Shown: in pieces, positions 39,901 through 51,000 of the stretch
How the letters are laid out: every line of letters begins with the position of its first letter
Numbering within the stretch: position 1 is the stretch's first letter
Assembly (NCBI RefSeq): GCF_027924405.1
Contig: NZ_AP026978.1
Span: forward strand, 6,138,001 to 6,202,000
Source: Nocardia sputorum
Lineage (GTDB): Bacteria > Actinomycetota > Actinomycetes > Mycobacteriales > Mycobacteriaceae
Length of the DNA: 64,000 nt
Direction: 5' to 3'
Program-made: the position numbers and the translations under genes
The notes under the pieces: model-generated
The model's database searches: none
What the model was told of the DNA's origin: nothing
The model's input: the letters and a program-made list of their open reading frames with translations, nothing else

Positions 39901-41747
39901 ACCAACGCGTGCCGGTCACCGGCGCCCTTCAACGGCTCCAGCCGCGCGGCCAGCGCGGCGACGGTGGGGCTCTCGAAGATCAGCCGGGCGGGCACCCGCG
40001 CCGCGATGGCCGCGCCGAGCCGGGCGGCGACCTGCGTCGCGATCAGCGAATTGCCGCCCAGCTCGAAGAAATCGTCGTCCGCGCCGACCGGCGCACCGGG
40101 ACCGAGCAGCTCGGCGAACACCTCGCTGACCAGCTCTTCCAGCGGACCGACCGGCGCACGGAATACCTTGGTCTGTAGGCGCGGCGTGGGCAGCGCCGCG
40201 CGATCCAGCTTGCCCACGGGGGTCAGCGGAATCTCCTCCAGCACCATGACGACGGTCGGCACCATGTGCGCGGGCAGGATGCGTTCGGCGAAGGCGGCGA
40301 GTTCGGCCGCGTCGGCGACCATCCCGGGCGCGGCGTGCACATACGCGACGAGGATGGTGACGCCGCTGTCCAGGTCGTGCCCCACGGTGACCGCGAAGTC
40401 GACGGTCTCGTGCCCGGCCAGCACCGCGTCGATCTCACCCAGCTCGATCCGGAAACCCCGGATCTTCACCTGGAAATCGTTGCGACCCAGATACTCCAGC
40501 TCACCATCCGGCGTCCAACGCACCAGGTCACCGGTGCGATACAGCCGGGAACCGTTGGCGTCGAATGGGTTCGCCACGAAGCGGGACGCGGTCAGCCCGC
40601 GCCTTTCGTGGTAGCCGCGGGCCAGTTGGGCACCGGTGATGTACAGCTCACCGGCCACCCCGCTCGGAACGGGGACCAATCGTTCGTCCAGCACGTACTC
40701 GGTGACGGCCCGGATCGGCGCGCCGATCGTCACCGGCTCGCCGGGCGCCAGCGGCGCGCTGATGTTCGTCATGATCGTGGTCTCGGTCGGGCCGTACCCG
40801 TTGAAGAACTCCCGGGTCCGCCCACCCGACACCGGGAGCACCCAGCGCCGCACCAGCTCCGGCGGGCACGCCTCGCCACCGGCCACCACCACGCGCAACT
40901 CGTCCAGCCCCGTCGGATCCACCGACGCGAGCGCGGCGGGCGTCACGAACGCGTGGGTCACGGCCTCCCGGCGCAGCAGGGACGCGAAGTCCTCGCCGCC
41001 GAACACCGTGGGGGACGCGACGACCATGGTGGCCGCGCCGCCGAGCGCGAGCAGCAACTCCAGCACCGAGGCGTCGAACGATGGCGACGCGAAATGCAGC
41101 GTCCGCGACGCACTCGTCACCCGATACCGATCACGCTGCTCGGCACAGAAACTCGCCAGTCCCGCTTGGGTGACCACCACGCCCTTCGGCGTGCCCGTGG
41201 AGCCGGAGGTGTAGATGACATACGCGGGATGCTCCGCGCGCAGCGGACGCACGCGGTCGGTGTAGGTCACCGGGTCGGCGGCGAACTCCTCCAGCCGCCG
41301 CGCGCAGTCGGCGGTGTCGATGGACAGCCACTCGACCCGGGGCGGCAAATCGGCGCGGATCTTCTCGACGGTGAGCCCGAAGACCGCGCCGGAATCGACG
41401 ACCATGCGCTCGACGCGATCGGCCGGATAGTTCGGATCCACCGGCACGAACCCCGCACCGGTCTTCGCCACCGCCCACACCGCCACCACGGACTCCACCG
41501 ACCGCGGAATACCCACCGCGACCAGATCCTCCGGACCGACCCCCCGATCGATGAGCAGCCGCGCCAACCGCGTGGACCGTTCGTCCAGCTCGGCATAGCT
41601 CAGTGTGGCGTGGGTGCTGGTCGCGTCGGCGAAGATCACTGCCGCACCGCTGGGGTTGGCCTCCACGGCGGTGGCCATCAACTGCGGCAGGGTGGTGACG
41701 CGGGGGCGACGGGTCCGAGTCGGACGCACACGGGCCGGGCGGGTCAT
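24912..41747 (-). CDS. NRPS C: five-module nonribosomal peptide synthetase with terminal thioesterase
   Basis: A 5611-residue synthetase, read as A1-T-C2-A2-T-C3-A3-T-C4-A4-T-E-C5-A5-T-TE. Phosphopantetheine serines are at about 567, 1629, 2736, 3798 (GGDS, the form preceding an E domain) and 5286. C-domain HHxxxD motifs are at about 751, 1823, 2920 and 4432. The thioesterase has GWSLGG with Ser5430. A cores (TSGSTG) are near 178, 1235, 2313, 3410 and 4895. Eye-read specificity codes are DALFVAGIMK, DVWDFILVSK, DLWHLILVSK, DALFIAGIMK and DIWHFAWVVK; none matches a code I know well, though the third is Ser-like. The E domain lacks its catalytic motifs, yet C5 ([12 protein letters not shown]) looks like a D-donor type. 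There is no N-terminal C domain. The first three modules nearly duplicate those of NRPS B. An Ala/Gly linker sits in A3. Confidence 0.93.
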   Translation of the reverse strand: MTRPARVRPTRTRRPRVTTLPQLMATAVEANPSGAAVIFADATSTHATLSYAELDERSTRLARLLIDRGVGPEDLVAVGIPRSVESVVAVWAVAKTGAGFVPVDPNYPADRVERMVVDSGAVFGLTVEKIRADLPPRVEWLSIDTADCARRLEEFAADPVTYTDRVRPLRAEHPAYVIYTSGSTGTPKGVVVTQAGLASFCAEQRDRYRVTSASRTLHFASPSFDASVLELLLALGGAATMVVASPTVFGGEDFASLLRREAVTHAFVTPAALASVDPTGLDELRVVVAGGEACPPELVRRWVLPVSGGRTREFFNGYGPTETTIMTNISAPLAPGEPVTIGAPIRAVTEYVLDERLVPVPSGVAGELYITGAQLARGYHERRGLTASRFVANPFDANGSRLYRTGDLVRWTPDGELEYLGRNDFQVKIRGFRIELGEIDAVLAGHETVDFAVTVGHDLDSGVTILVAYVHAAPGMVADAAELAAFAERILPAHMVPTVVMVLEEIPLTPVGKLDRAALPTPRLQTKVFRAPVGPLEELVSEVFAELLGPGAPVGADDDFFELGGNSLIATQVAARLGAAIAARVPARLIFESPTVAALAARLEPLKGAGDRHALVAVERPERVPLSLAQRRMWFLNQFDTGSAGNNIPFAVRLSGVLDVAALRAAVADVVGRHETLRTVYPAVDGTGYQVVLPAAAAVPDLAPKPVAEHELPAWLRGLALTGFDVAAEVPLRMALAEIGPADHVVAVVVHHIAADGASVAPFLRDLLSAFLSRRNGARPSWEPLPVQYADYTLWQRAMLGDENDPESVAAAQIAYWRRALAGIPDRIDLPSDRPRPPVASGRGAEYTFAVDASVHRGLAELAHSAGASEFMVVHSALAVLLARLTGTDDITIGTPVAGRGERELDALIGMFVNTLVLRTRIDLGASFRTLLAQTKETDLGAFSHAELPFERLVEVLDPVRSQAHHPLFQVALFFQNMNRPEIDLPGLSARVLEFDGAVAKFDLQLTVVPDSGGEASGFTAMFTYATDLFDERTIAEFAWRLDRLLTVAAAEPDRPIGAIDLLAPAERERILHEWNDTRYPVPAELLLDGYRRAAEAYADEVAVVYEGVELTFRAFDARVNRVARLLISQGVGAESLVGLAVRRSLDLVVGMYAIVAAGGAYVPLDPDHPAERIAHILETARPVCVLTTSADAVDVPEGTAVLLLDALNPNRFDDSPVRAEELLRPLLPHHPAYVIFTSGSTGRPKGVAISHFAIQNQISWMLAAYPLDADDVYLQKTATTFDVSLWGYFLPLRVGAKLVVAHHEGHRDPVYVAETIAAQGVTVTDFVPSMLTVFAAHTSPGSCPTLRDIFVIGEALPPETVAAVRAVTDAAVHNLYGPTEAAVSVTYWPATAVDERTVPIGVPQWNTQVYVLDARLQPVPAGVPGELYLAGDQLARGYVRRPDLTADRFVADPFGDGERMYRTGDLVVWRAATDELPHRLDYLGRTDFQVKFRGQRIELGEIETALLAQPSVSQAVAVVAPSSLGDQLVAYAVPAPGYSIEQGDLLAAIAETLPAYMIPAAIVALDAFPLNPSGKLDRKALPEPTFTARRFRAPATAVEEIVAEVFAAVLGVDRVGADDDFFALGGNSLVATRVVARLGAAIDAQVPVRALFEASTVAALAAALESHTDGERRVRLGSIARPEQLPLSLAQRRMWFLNRFDHVEDAVAATGSAAYNLPFALRLTGALDVGALGAALRDVVARHEVLRTVYPETPDGPVQVVLAAGQVTLDVAEHPIGADEIEREVYTLAAAPFDVTADVPVRVRLLRIVDAPQEYVLAVVVHHIAADASSMGPLVRDVMVAYAARTSGDVPGWSPLRVQYADYALWQRAVLGEESDPESLAARQIAFWRAELAGLPDVLELPTDRPRPAVASLAGARVPVTVDAATHAGLAELARAHGATLFMVVHTAFAVLLARLSGNADIAVGTPVAGRGERELDDLIGMFVNTVVFRTRFEPDESFVGLLGKQRESDLAAFAHADVPFERLVEVLNPPRSTARHPLFQVGLSFQNVARAALELPGLTVAGVDADLDVSQFDLHLIVGDAYAESGAAAGIGGFLTYATDLFDRATVEGFVARFSRVLAAIVADPAVPVGDIDILADTERADVLTAWNDTAQPVEPATLGSLLRRTVAAAPGAVALVADLPGGERAELSYAELAARVNRLARYLISVGVGPETRVALAFRRSVDLVVAMYAVAEAGGAYVPVDPDQAAERTDYILSVAAPVCVLSDAESDFDTDVAPVVRLEDLELTAVASVPLRDAERVAPLRPENTAYIVFTSGSTGRPKGVAVPHAAIVNQLLWKAAKFELSQDDSVLLKTAATFDLSVWEFWSAAVCGGRLVIAAPDGHRDPAYLAELMARESVTTLHVVPSMLDALLAHRPAADTVDWSLWRVLAIGEALPGAVAQRFLREHPRTELFNLYGPTEAAVSITSHRVTSADEVSVSIGAPEWNSRVYVLDSRLRPVPVGVSGELYLAGVQLARGYFGRADLTADRFVANPFESGVRMYRTGDLVAWNGDGELEYRGRTDFQVKIRGFRIELGEIEAALLALPQVAQAAVVAKSDPKTGDRLVAYIVPAAAEGGVAAGAAGGGEAVAAAVDAGAGAGAGAGAGVDVARVRSELTAGLPSYMVPSVFVVLDALPLNVNGKLDRKALPEPEFEVQAFRAPSTPIEEIVASVFAEVLGVERVGADDDFFALGGNSLLATQVAARIGAALDARVPVRTIFEASTVAGLAIKAERGFGERKRAPLVAGPRPDRIPLSFAQQRMWFLNQFDTSASVYNIPAAIRLSGDLDVAALRQAVADLVARHEILRTIYPQTPDGPVQRILAPHEVPVDLDPAQIGDGHVADEAQRIVAAGFDVTVEVPFRARLFQLAAGEYVLVFVAHHISADGWSMGPLTRDLMLAYVARSGGAEPSWAPLPLQYADYALWQRDALGDDDDPESIAGAQLAYWTTELAGLPDELNLPADRPRPPAQSFVGGRTDFVVDADVHAALADLARQHNATLFMVVHTAFAVFVARLSGTDDIAVGTPVAGRGEAQLDDLIGMFVNTLVLRTRVAPGLRFTELLARTRETDLRAFANADIPFERLVEALDPERSAGRHPLFQVALSFENLAATSFELPGLHCTALDPAVDTAKFDLLLTIREQRTASGAEAGLAAEFTYAHDLFDEQTVAEFGRRFRRLLAAVVRRPSTAVGDLEILDDSERADLIARAGAPAMPPRTLPDLMAAAVAANPSGVAVVADDRTFSYADLDAASAQLARALIDRGAGPEALVAIAIRRSVESVLALWAVAKTGAAFVPIDPAYPADRIAHMVADSGVALGVTVTAELDHLPVLADGAWVALDDHDFTLDVAARPDQPLRDSERRGPLRASNAAYMIYTSGSTGLPKGVVVTHAGLANFSAEQVERYRLDRSARALAFASPSFDASMLELLLALGSAGALVVAPPHTFGGAELAELIRAEGVTHAFLTPSVLASLDPDALSGMRAIVAGGEAVPADLADKWTTAPERAFHNGYGPTETTIMTNISDPLRPGEPVTIGGPIRGTRSLVLDARLRPVPEGVAGELYLGGVQLARGYHARPALTAARFVADPHGAPGERLYRTGDLVRWRRDGDAPVLEYLGRNDFQVKVRGFRIELGEIDAALSAQPEVGFAVTLGRPTGSGATMLVSYVLPAKDATIDQAALTERIGRTLPEYMVPAAIVVLDAIPLTPVGKLDRKALPEPEARTRAYRPPRTPAELVIAEVIGEVLGLERVGLDDDFFALGGDSIVSIQVVSRSRARGVTFAPRDVFECRTVAALARAAAVAGGPGDEAGELPLTPDAARMLDEGIEVRAITLDVPETCSVETVRHAVAAVLDQHPMLWVQVRYGDDGAPVLRIPPAAERTGEAFRRLDPERGETSLPIDDVVQAVAAALDPEQGRNIYFVLTGGPEARSTLLVVASSLVVDDVSWRAVVDQLTARWNRARHAAPASRESGLGPLIRALSAKAHDPVTVAEMDWWRRALGSVPEGAGTEGRDLRARSRVSLTITAEGAAAVAAAAEAYHAGVDDILLTALALALQTSAGEAVTRAIGSVVRLPSDGRVVTQADAESTVGGFVTEYPLPLRLTRIDIEDALIGGPAAGTAIAQIKELRRSVPSRGAGYGLLRYLNAETAAELRGLGRGRFALRYRDLRPARVHTDIPSDDLLLVLTVDATDEGLLARFDFAAAAFRGEDAKTFAEHWIRALGGLAEHGLRPDAGGFTPSDFPLVRLKQPDIDRFARAYPDLSDAWPLTPLQSGMLFHALLAEHSVDVYTTQFVLDLGGAVDARRMQAAAQAVLDRHDNLRVAFADDSEGKPVQIVQESLEVPWRLIDLSQLEPGAADTELDRIKAADLADHFDMRTAPLLRFALIRSAAARYHLLVTSHHILIDGWSMPLLLKDLLTLYAFGGNSRQLPAVRSYRDYLAWLVAQDAEAARAAWRTALAGITEPTPLAPADPGREISAGVGEVGFELSQADTTALTRLASGLGVTVNTVVQAAWGLLIGRTVDRDDVVFGATVSGRPPRLDGVEAMVGLFLNAIPVRVRLEATHTLAGLLRQLQAEQAALLDYHYLGLSEIQEAVGVEGLFDSLVVFESFPVDREGLDQAGAIDGMNVIGVGAVNGTHYPFTVMVVLDSRLRVSVKYLRDVTGEPAALALAQRLSALIGRFVTTPQARVGDIDVLLADERAELAARNATDVPELLDGATLPSLFDAQVARTPDAPAVRFGDTTLSYAEFDSRVRSLAVELMRWGVGPETLVAVAMRRGIDLVVAIYAVLRAGGGYVPIDPDHPAERSEYVLDSAAPICVLTTTADAFDTATGVPVVAVDTLYLLPYEGPWPQEYVRPDTVAYVIYTSGSTGRPKGVMITHRQMVNQFRWAQSVYPHDGGDVVLHKTPITFDISAWELFWPLQTGASIVVAAPDGHRDPAYLARLIVENAVTTVHFVPSMLDAFLDPVANPVAGYPSLRRVFAAGEALPGETAARFAAMAPAAVLVNWYGPAEATVVTDHLVGDTAAVTVPIGLPVANTRVHVLDRRLRPVPPGAAGELYVEGVQLARGYLGAPALTAERFVAHAGGTRLYRTGDIVRWRDGSLEYLGRGDFQVKLRGQRVELGEIEAVLTGHPQVRHAAVSVVRGATGDRLVAYVVAAPAESVDEAALLRHARAALPSYMVPSAVVELAELPLNASGKLDRKALPEPRLVTRPYRAPGTPLERTVVEVFDAVLEPGAGQRVGMDDDFFDLGGTSLVATRAVSRLRALTGAEVRVQWFFTDPTPAALAARILAALADDHDYDQDSNAALGVLLPIRTMVPHDVAAAQPLFCLHPMYGLSWCYAGLARYVAASTPIFGLQSPALTEEGYLPASLAEMAHRYVAEIRAVQPHGPYRLLGWSLGGVLAHAVATQLQAAGEEIGLLTMLDSHPDIDVTDFRAAIREALAELGIGADALLPGDGDVRDLSDEALAALHATIPPDMAVLTPERVRRIYRSAVRSAELIAEHRPDVFRGRLDYFSAAGHDTAADGWQPYVDGRVDDHPVGVSHDQMTSPEALAQIGPRLSELLDPPGWEATRNMGRS
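28900..30220 (-). other. Degenerate epimerization domain inside NRPS C
   Basis: This covers residues of roughly 3840-4280 after the GGDS carrier protein. The opening [11 protein letters not shown] has the E-domain form. The HHxxxDxxSW motif reads [10 protein letters not shown] (first Ser at 3971), the EGHGRE region reads PSDGRVV, and RTVGWFTSxYP reads [11 protein letters not shown]. Both catalytic groups known for E domains (His and Glu) are therefore gone. Confidence 0.7.
33496..34472 (-). repeat. 977-bp block shared with NRPS B (46118-47094)
   Basis: The end of A3 and carrier protein 3 are almost identical in NRPS C and B at a constant spacing of 12,622 bp. Differences are a low-complexity stretch (about 33804-33896) and a few single bases. 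Confidence 0.85.
33808..33842 (-). repeat. Hexanucleotide repeat encoding Ala-Gly
   Basis: About six CCGGCC-type units code for an (Ala-Gly)n linker within the C-terminal part of A3. A sister repeat is at 46430-46465. Confidence 0.8.
35461..35729 (-). repeat. 269-bp block identical to 48071-48339
   Basis: This encodes the C-terminal half of C3. I compared the two copies base by base and saw no difference; flanks diverge sharply at both ends. Confidence 0.85.
38221..38540 (-). repeat. 320-bp block identical to 50822-51141
   Basis: This encodes the start of A2 in NRPS C and B. No difference was seen by eye, and the sequence diverges immediately outside the block. Confidence 0.85.
39661..39908 (-). 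repeat. 248-bp block identical to 52259-52506
   Basis: This encodes the N-terminal part of C2. The copies were compared base by base and are identical, with abrupt ends. Confidence 0.88.
41408..41578 (-). repeat. 171-bp block identical to 54003-54173
   Basis: This encodes the N-terminal part of A1 in both synthetases. The copies are identical by eye at a spacing of 12,595 bp. Confidence 0.85.
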
Positions 41748-42027
41748 CGGCGCACCGCTTCCGCAGTCTCGTCACACCGCTGCCCGACCGCCCGAACCAT
41801 CGTGCTGCCTCACCCTGTCTATCGTCGCCACACGCACGTCACCATGCTGCCCGCGCTGTGATCATCGAACGCGCGCATGCCGATCGTTACCTAACCGCCG
41901 GCGCACGCCGAGTGTGACCGGCCACGACCCGTGAGTTTCCGGGGCAGGAGCGGACGCGTATGACGAGTGCCGCGGACGATTATTCCCTGCCGACGCCCGA
42001 TCCGTGTCGCGACGTCGGCAGGGACGA
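41748..42027 (-). other. 280-bp gap between NRPS B and NRPS C
   Basis: This contains a hairpin just after the NRPS B stop and must carry any separate NRPS C promoter. GGAAG lies about 10 bases before the NRPS C ATG. No small gene, in particular no MbtH homologue, is present. Confidence 0.5.
41985..42023 (-). terminator. Stem-loop after NRPS B
   Basis: Perfect 11-bp arms CCCTGCCGACG / CGTCGGCAGGG with a 17-nt loop lie 4 bases after the NRPS B stop. No T-run follows, so termination is probable but not certain. Confidence 0.5.
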
Positions 42028-45000
42028 TCACCGGCGCGCGTCGAGCAGAGCGGCCAGCTGCGGGCCGATCACCGCCAGCGCCTCCGGCGTGGCCATCCGC
42101 GCGTGCGTGACCTCGACCGGCCGGTCGACGACCATGCCCTGGACGTACGGCCACCAGTCCGCCGCGGCGGCGCGCAACTCGTCGGCGGGGTCGGCGACGG
42201 CGGCGCTGAAGTACTGCACGGTGCCGCGGAAGACGCCGGGCCGGTGCTTGGCGATCAGCTCCGCCGAGCGGACGGCGCTGCGATAGATCCGGCGCAGCCG
42301 CTCCGGCGTCACCGCGACCAGATCCGGCGGGATCATGGCGTGCAGCGCGGCCAACGACTCGTCGTCGAGGTCGTAGACATCGTCGCCCTCGGCGGCCGTC
42401 GTACCGAGACCGAGTTCGGCCAACGCACCGCGCACCGCGGCGCGGAAGCCGACGACGTCCGGATTCGGATGGCTGTCCATCATGGCCAGCAATTCCACCT
42501 GCTCGCCCGCGTCCTGCAACTCGGTGGCGATGGCATGGGCGAGGACACCGCCCAGCGACCAGCCGAGCAACCGGTAGGGACCCTGCGGTTGCACCGCCCT
42601 GATCTCGGACAGGTAGCGCGCGGCCAGCTCGGCCAGCGAATCCGGCAGCTCGCCGTCCTCCGACAGCGCGGGCGATTGCAGACCGAAGATCGGCTGGTCG
42701 GCGGGCATGAACTGGGCCAGTCCCGCATACGACCAGGCCAAGCCGTACATCGGATGCAGGCAGAACAGCGGGGCCGCCGATCCGCTCGCCCGGATCGGAA
42801 GCAGCACGTCCAGCGCCGCGGTGGCGTCGGCGTCGCCCGCGTCGATGCGGGCGGCCAACCCGGCAACCGTGGCGTCGGTGAAGAACCACTGCACCCGCAC
42901 GGTCGCTCCGGTCGCGTCCCGCAGCCGACCGGCCACCTGTGCCGCGAGCAGTGAGTTACCGCCGAGGGCGAAGAAGTCGTCGTCCAGGCCGACGCGGTCG
43001 GCGCCCAGCAGTTCGGCGAATACTTCCGCCACCGCCTGCTCGGTGACCGTCTCCGGCGCGCGGTAGGCGACCGCGCTGGTGATCTCCGGGGCCGGAAGCG
43101 CGCGGCGGTCGAGTTTGCCGTTGGGGGTCAGCGGCAAGACGTCGATGACCACTACGGCGTCGGGCACCATGTACCCGGTCAGGAACTCGGCGACTCCGGC
43201 CCGGACCTCCGCCGGGTCGATGCGCACGCCGCTGTCGGGCACGACGTAGCCGATCAGGCGCTCACCCGACTGTTCGTCGGCACGCACCAGCGCGACCGCC
43301 TGCCCGACACCGTCGCAGCGCAGCAGCGCGGCTTCGATCTCGCCGAGCTCGATGCGGAACCCGCGCAACTGCACCTGCTGGTCACTACGCCCGGCGTACT
43401 CGAGAGCGGCGTTGTCGTCACCGGCACGCCACCGGCCGATGTCACCACTGCGGTACATCCGCGATCCCGGCGCACCGAACGGATTCGCGACGAACCGCGT
43501 CGCGGTCAAGCCCGGCCTGCCCAGATAACCGCGCGAGAGCTGCGCCCCGACGACATGGATCTCACCGGGCACCCCCACCGGAGCCGGATGCAGACGCCGG
43601 TCCAGCACGCACGCATCCAAGCCGGGGATGGCCCGGCCGATCACACTGGCCGGGTTGTCGGCGCTGTGCTCGGCCAACGGCAGGAACGACACATGCACCG
43701 TGGTCTCGGTGATGCCGTACATGTTCACCAACCGCGTGCGGTCACCATGGCGCTCGTACCACCGGCCCAGCTTGCGCAGATCCAGCGCCTCACCACCGAA
43801 CACCACATACCGCAGCGCCAGATCACGTGGGTCCGCCGCTCGATCCGCTTCCACCAGCTGATAGAACGCCGACGGGGTCTGGTTGAGCACCGTCACCCGC
43901 TCCCGGATCAACAGTTCGCGGAACTGCTCCGGCGAGCGCGAGGTCACATAGTCGACCACGACCACGCTGCCGCCGTGCGCCAGCGCGCACCACAGCTCCC
44001 ACACCGAGAAGTCGAACGCGTAAGAGTGGAACAACGTCCACACATCGGTCGCGCCGAACTCGAACAACGGCTGAGTGTTGGCGAACAACTCGACCACATT
44101 GCGGTGGGCGACCCCGACCCCCTTGGGCACGCCGGTGGAGCCGGAGGTGTAGATGACATACGCCAGGTTGTCCGGGCGCAACCGTCCCAGCCGCTGCCCG
44201 TCACCGACCGGTGCGTCCGAATACGATTCGGCCTCGGTCAGCAGCACCACCGGCAATTCACCGGCAGGCACCGCGTGGCGCTCCTGCGCCGTGGTCAGCA
44301 CACACACGGGAGCGGCGTCTTCGAGCATGAATTCCAGCCGCTGCACCGGATAGGTGGTGTCGATCGGCAGATACGCCGCCCCCGCGATCAACACACCCAA
44401 CAGCGCGACCGGCAGTTCTTCGGTGCGTGGCACCGCGACCGCGACCACCGATTCCGGGCCCGCACCCTGGGCGATCAACGCCCGCGCGACTTGGTTCGCG
44501 CGCCTCTGCAGCTCACCGAAGGTCAAGCTGGTGTCGCCGAAACGAATCGCGACCGCGTCCGGACGCGACCATGCCTGCTCGGCGATCACATCCGGCAAGG
44601 TCGCGCCGGGCACCCAGGCACCCGGCGCGTTCCACGCGCTCAGGACCTGATCCCGCTCGCCGGTCGCGAGCACATCGATGTCGCCGACCACGGCGGTGGC
44701 ATCGGCCGCGACCGTCGCCAGGACACGGCGGAACCGGTCCGCGAAACTCCGCACGGTCGATTCGTCGAACAGGTCGGTCGCGTAGCCGATCACCACCGAA
44801 AGGCCCGCTGCACCGGGCTGTTCGGCCAAGGTGATCTGCAGGTCGAACTTGGCCGCCGACACCTGCGGATCGATGCCGGACACGGTGAGTCCGGGCAGCT
44901 CGAGCGTCGCCTGCGCCAAGTTCTGCAGCACCAGCATCACTTGGAACAGCGGATGCCGCGCAGCCGAGCGGACCGGATCGAGCAATTCGACCAGGCGCTC

Positions 45001-48000
45001 GAAGGGCAGGTCGGCGTGACCGAACGCCGCGACATCGGTCCGGCGGACCTCGGCGAGCAGCGCGTCGAACGACGTGCCCGGCTCGACCTCGGTCCGCAGC
45101 ACCAGGGTGTTGACGAACATGCCGATCAGGTCGTCGAGCTCGGCCTCGCCGCGGCCGGCCACCGGGGTGCCGATGGCGATGTCCGAGGTGCCCGACAGCC
45201 GGGCCAGCAACACCGCGAGTGCGGCGTGCACCACCATGAACAGCGTCGAATTGTGCTGCTGGGCGAGCCGTTCCAGCGCGGTGTGCAGCTCGGCGTCGAT
45301 GTCGAAGGCGAAGGTGGCTCCGCGATAGGACGCCTGGGCGGGCCGTGGCCGGTCGGCCGGGAGCGGCAATTCGTCCGGCAGGGCGGCGAGCGCGCCGCGC
45401 CAGTACTCGGCCTGCTGCGAGATGAGGCTGTCGGGGTCGGTCTCGGAACCGAGCACCTCCCGCTGCCACAGGCTGTAGTCGGCGTACTGGACCGGCAGCG
45501 GGGCCATGGCCGGGGCCACGCCCCTGCTGCGCGCCTCGTAGGCCAGCATCAGATCCCGGGTGAGCGGTCCCAGCGACCAGCCGTCGGAGCTGATGTGGTG
45601 GGCGACGAAAGCGAGCACGTGCTCGGTGACCTCGTCTGCCTGCGCGACCTCGAACAGTTCCACCCGGAACGGGACTTCGGTGGTCACCTCGAACCCGGCG
45701 GTGACGACCGCGGTCACCGCGGCGACCAGCTCGTCCGCGTCGACCCGGATGGGTACGAGGCTGATCGGCACCTCGGCCGCCGGAAGCACCTGCTGTACCG
45801 GGCCGTCGGGCGTCTGCGGGTAGATGGTGCGCAGAATCTCGTGCCGCGCCACCAGATCCGCGACGGCCTGCCGCAACGCGGCCACGTCCAACTCACCGGT
45901 AAGGCGGATGGCGGCAGGGATGTTGTAGACCGACGATGCCGGATCGAACTGGTTGAGGAACCACATGCGCTGCTGCGCCAGCGACAGCGGGATCCGTTCC
46001 GGACGCGGACCGGCCACGAGGGCTTTACGGCCGCCGCTGCCTGCGTGCTGCTCAACCTTCGCGGCGAGTCCGGCCACGGTGGACGCTTCGAACAGCACGC
46101 GCACCGGCACACGGGCATCCAGTGCCGCGCCGATCCGCGCCGCGACCTGCGTCGCCAACAACGAATTACCACCCAGCGCGAAGAAATCGTCATCCGCACC
46201 GACACGCTCGACACCCAACACCTCGGCGAACACCGAAGCCACGATCTCCTCGATCGGAGTCGACGGCGCACGAAACGCCTGAACCTCGAACTCCGGCTCC
46301 GGCAGAGCCTTCCGATCCAGCTTGCCGTTCACATTCAACGGCAAAGCATCCAGCACCACGAACACCGACGGCACCATGTACGACGGCAAACCCGCCGTCA
46401 ACTCCGACCTCACCCGAGCCACATCCACACCGGCTCCGGCCCCGGCCCCGGCCCCGGCCCCGGCCGCATCGTCGGCATCGCCAGCGGCTCCGGCACCGGC
46501 CGCACCAGCAGCGACGCCACCCTCCGCAGCGGCCGGAACGATATAAGCCACCAAACGGTCACCGGTCTTCGGATCCGACCTCGCGACCACCGCCGCCTGC
46601 GCGACCTGCGGCAACGCCAACAGCGCCGCCTCGATCTCACCCAACTCGATACGGAAACCACGAATCTTCACCTGAAAATCCGTACGACCCCGATACTCCA
46701 GCTCACCGTCGCCGTTCCAGGCGACCAAATCACCCGTGCGATACATCCGCACACCCGACTCGAACGGATTCGCCACGAACCGATCCGCGGTCAGATCCGC
46801 ACGACCGAAGTAACCACGCGCCAACTGAACACCCGCGAGATACAACTCACCGGAAACACCCACCGGCACCGGCCGCAGCCGAGAGTCGAGCACGTAAACC
46901 CGGCTGTTCCACTCCGGCGCACCAATCGACACCGACACCTCATCAGCCGACGTCACACGATGACTGGTGATCGACACCGCCGCCTCAGTCGGACCATAAA
47001 GATTGAACAACTCCGTGCGCGGGTGCTCCCGCAAAAACCGCTGCGCCACCGCACCCGGCAACGCTTCACCAATCGCCAACACCCGCCACAGCGAATCCGG
47101 CATACCAGCGGTCAACAACGCGTCGAGCATCGACGGCACCACATGCAGCGTGGTGACCCACTCCTGGGCCATCAACTCGTTGAGGTACGCCGGATCCCGA
47201 TGACCATCCGGCGCGGCGATCACCAGACGACCACCACACACCGCCGCCGACCAGAACTCCCACACCGAGAGATCGAACGTCGCCGCCGTCTTCAACAGGA
47301 TCGCATCAGCGGCATCCAAGCCGAATTCGACGTTCTTCCACTGCAACTGGTTCGCGATCGCCCCATGCGGAACCGCCACACCCTTCGGACGACCCGTCGA
47401 ACCAGACGTGAAAATCACATACGCCGTGTTCTCCGGACGCAGGGGTACGACCCGCTCGGCATCCGTAACCGGCTTGCCGTCCACACCCGACAAATCCAGC
47501 TCATCAATACGCACAACATCGGCGACATCGGTCTCGAACTCGGCGTCGGCGTTGGTCAGCACACACACCGGTGCCGCCGTCTCGAGAATGTAGCTCGTCC
47601 GCTCGGCAGCCTGATCCGGATCCACCGGCACATACGCACCACCGGACTTCGCCACCGCATACATCGCCACGACCAGATCCACCGACCGGCGCAACGCCAG
47701 CGCCACCCGCGACTCCGGCCCCACACCCAACGAAATCAAATGCCGGGCAAGACGATTCACCCGCGCGTCGAGTTCGCCGTAGGTCAGCTCGACCCGCTCG
47801 CCGTCGAGCGCGTCGGCGACGAGCGCGGTGGAGCGCGGGTCCGCCGCCACGCTGGCGTCGAGCAGCGACACCAGCGTCGCGCCCGTGTCGACGGGCTGGT
47901 CGGTGGCGTTCCAGCGCGCCACCACGTCGTGCCGTTCGGCATCGTCGAGCAGTTCGATCTCGCCCACCGGGGTTGTCGCGTCGGCGACCACGGACGCGAG

Positions 48001-51000
48001 AATGCGCGAGAACCGTGCCGCGAACCCTTCTACCGTCGCCCGGTCGAACAGATCGGTCGCATAGGTGAGGAACCCGCCGATACCCGCGGCCGCACCCGAC
48101 TCCGCATAAGCATCACCAACAATCAAATGCAGATCGAACTGCGACACATCCAAATCCGCATCCACACCCGCCACCGTCAAACCCGGCAACTCCAACGCCG
48201 CACGCGCGACATTCTGAAACGACAACCCCACCTGGAACAACGGATGACGCGCCGTCGACCGCGGCGGATTCAACACCTCCACCAACCGCTCGAACGGCAC
48301 ATCCGCATGCGCGAACGCCGCAAGATCCGACTCACGCTGACGCGCAAGCACATCCGCGAACGATTCGCCACCGTCGATCCGCGACCGGAACACCACAGTA
48401 TTGACGAACATGCCGATCAAATCATCGAGCTCCCGCTCACCACGCCCGGCCACGGGCGTGCCGACGGCGATATCCTGCGACCCCGACAACCGAGCCAGCA
48501 GCACCGCGAACGCCGTGTGCACCACCATGAACAACGTCGCGCCATGCGCACGCGCCAACTCCACGAGTCCCGCGTGGGTCGCCGCATCGATTTCGATATC
48601 CACGCGCGCACCCGCCAGCGAAGCCACCGCTGGACGCGGCCGGTCGGTCGGCAACTCCAGCACGTCGGGCAACCCGGTCAGCTCAGCACGCCAGAACGCG
48701 ATCTGCCGTGCCGCGAGCGACTCCGGATCCGACTCCTCCCCCAGCACCGCACGCTGCCACAACGCGTAATCCGCGTACTGCACCCGCAACGGCGACCACC
48801 CCGGAACATCGCCCGAGGTACGAGCCGCGTACGCCACCATCACATCCCGCACCAACGGACCCATCGACGACGCGTCCGCCGCGATGTGATGCACCACCAC
48901 CGCGAGCACATACGTGTCGGGCGCTCCGTCGACCTGGATGAGCACGGCCCGCAACGGGACCTCGGCCGTCACGTCGAACGGAGTCGCCGCCAGCGCGTAC
49001 ACGCTGCTCGCGACCTCGGACTCGGCCAGCACCAGCGGACCGAGGTCCACCGCGACCTGCGCGGCGGGCAACACCACCTGCACCGGACCGTCCGGCGTCT
49101 CCGGATACACCGTGCGCAGCACCTCGTGCCGCGCCACCACATCGCGCAGCGCCGCACCCAGCGCGCCCACATCCAGCGCACCGGTCAACCGCAACGCGAA
49201 CGGCAAGTTGTAAGCGGCCGAACCGATCTGCTCCGCGGCGTCATCGGACTGGTCGAAGCGGTTGAGGAACCACATCCGCCGCTGCGCCAACGACAACGGC
49301 AGTTGCTCCGGACGAGCGATACTCCCCAACTCGACCCGGCGCTCACCGTGCGTATGCGACTCGAGCGCCGCCGCCAAACCCGCCACGGTCGGCGCCTCGA
49401 ACAGTGTCCGGACGGGCACCCGCGCACCGACCGCCGCACCGAGACGCGCCACGACCTGGGTGGCGACCAGCGAATTACCGCCGAGCGCGAAGAAATCGTC
49501 ATCCGCGCCGACCCGGTTCAGCGCCAGCACCTCACCGAACACCCCCGCCACGATCTCCTCGATCGCCGTCACGGGCGCACGGAACTGCTTGGTCTCGAAA
49601 GTCGGCTCCGGCAACGCTTTACGGTCCAGCTTGCCGCTGGAGTTCAGCGGGAACGCGTCCAGCGCCACGATCGCGGCCGGGACCATGTAGGCGGGCAAGG
49701 TCTCGCCGATCGCGGACCGCAGTGCCTGCGCGTCGATCCGGTCGCCCGGAGCGGGAACGACGTAGGCGACGAGCTGATCGCCCAGCGACGACGCCGCGAC
49801 CAGGGCGGCTGCCTGGCTCACCGAAGGCTGCGCCAGCAGCGCCGTCTCGATCTCACCCAGCTCGATCCGCTGACCGCGGAACTTCACCTGGAAATCGGTC
49901 CGGCCGAGGTAGTCCAGCACCGCGTCGTCCGCGTCCTTGCGCCACACGACCAGGTCACCGGTGCGGTACATCCGCTCGCCATTGCCGAACGGGTTCGCCA
50001 CGAACCGGTCGGCGGTCAGATCGGGACGCCGCACATAACCGCGGGCCAGTTGATCACCCGCGAGATACAGCTCACCGGGCACGCCCACCGGCACCGGCCG
50101 CAACCACGAGTCCAGCACGTAGACCTGCGTGTTCCACTGTGGCAGGCCGATCGGCACGGTGCGCTCGTCGGCAGCCGCGGGCCAATAGGTCACCGAGACG
50201 GCCGCCTCGGTGGGGCCGTACAGGTTGTGCACGGCGGCGTCGGACACCGCCTGCATCGCGCCCACGGTCTCCGGCGGCAGCGCCTCGCCGATCACGAAGA
50301 CGTGTTTGAGCGTCGGGCAGCTGCCCGGCGTGGTGTGCGCGGCGAAGACCGTCAGCATGGACGGCACGAAGTCGGTCACCGTCACGCCCTGCGCGGCGAT
50401 GGTTTCCGCGACGTAAGCGGGATCGCGATGTCCGTCCGGCGTGGCGACGACGAGTTTCGCGCCCGCGCGCAGCGGCATGAAGTAACCCCACAGCGAGACG
50501 TCGAACGTCGTCGCCGTCTTCTGCAAGTACACATCGTCCGGACCCAGCGGATACTCCGCGAGCATCCACGCGATCTGGTTGTTGATCGCCGCATGGGACA
50601 CCGCGACGCCCTTGGGGCGGCCGGTGGACCCGGAGGTGAAGATCACGTACGCCGGATGGTGCGGCAACACCGGACGCACGAGTTCTTCCGTGCGGACCGG
50701 GCTGTCGTCGAAGCCGTCGAGATCCAGCGTGTCCACGGCGAGGGCCGTGACGTCGCCCGGCAGCGCCGCCGCGTCCGCGGCGGTCGTCACCACGCACAGC
50801 GGGCGAGCGGTGTCCAGGATGTGCGCGATGCGTTCGGCCGGATGATCCGGATCCAACGGCACATACGCCCCACCCGCCGCCACGATCGCATACATCCCCA
50901 CCACAAGATCCAACGACCGGCGAACCGCCAACCCCACCAACGACTCCGCACCCACACCCTGCGAAATCAACAACCGCGCCACACGATTCACCCGCGCATC

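Noticed and set aside
33496..47094. Regularly spaced identical segments that might suggest a mobile element or CRISPR
   Set aside because: They are in-frame coding blocks of paralogous NRPS modules, without terminal repeats, a transposase or short-repeat/spacer structure.
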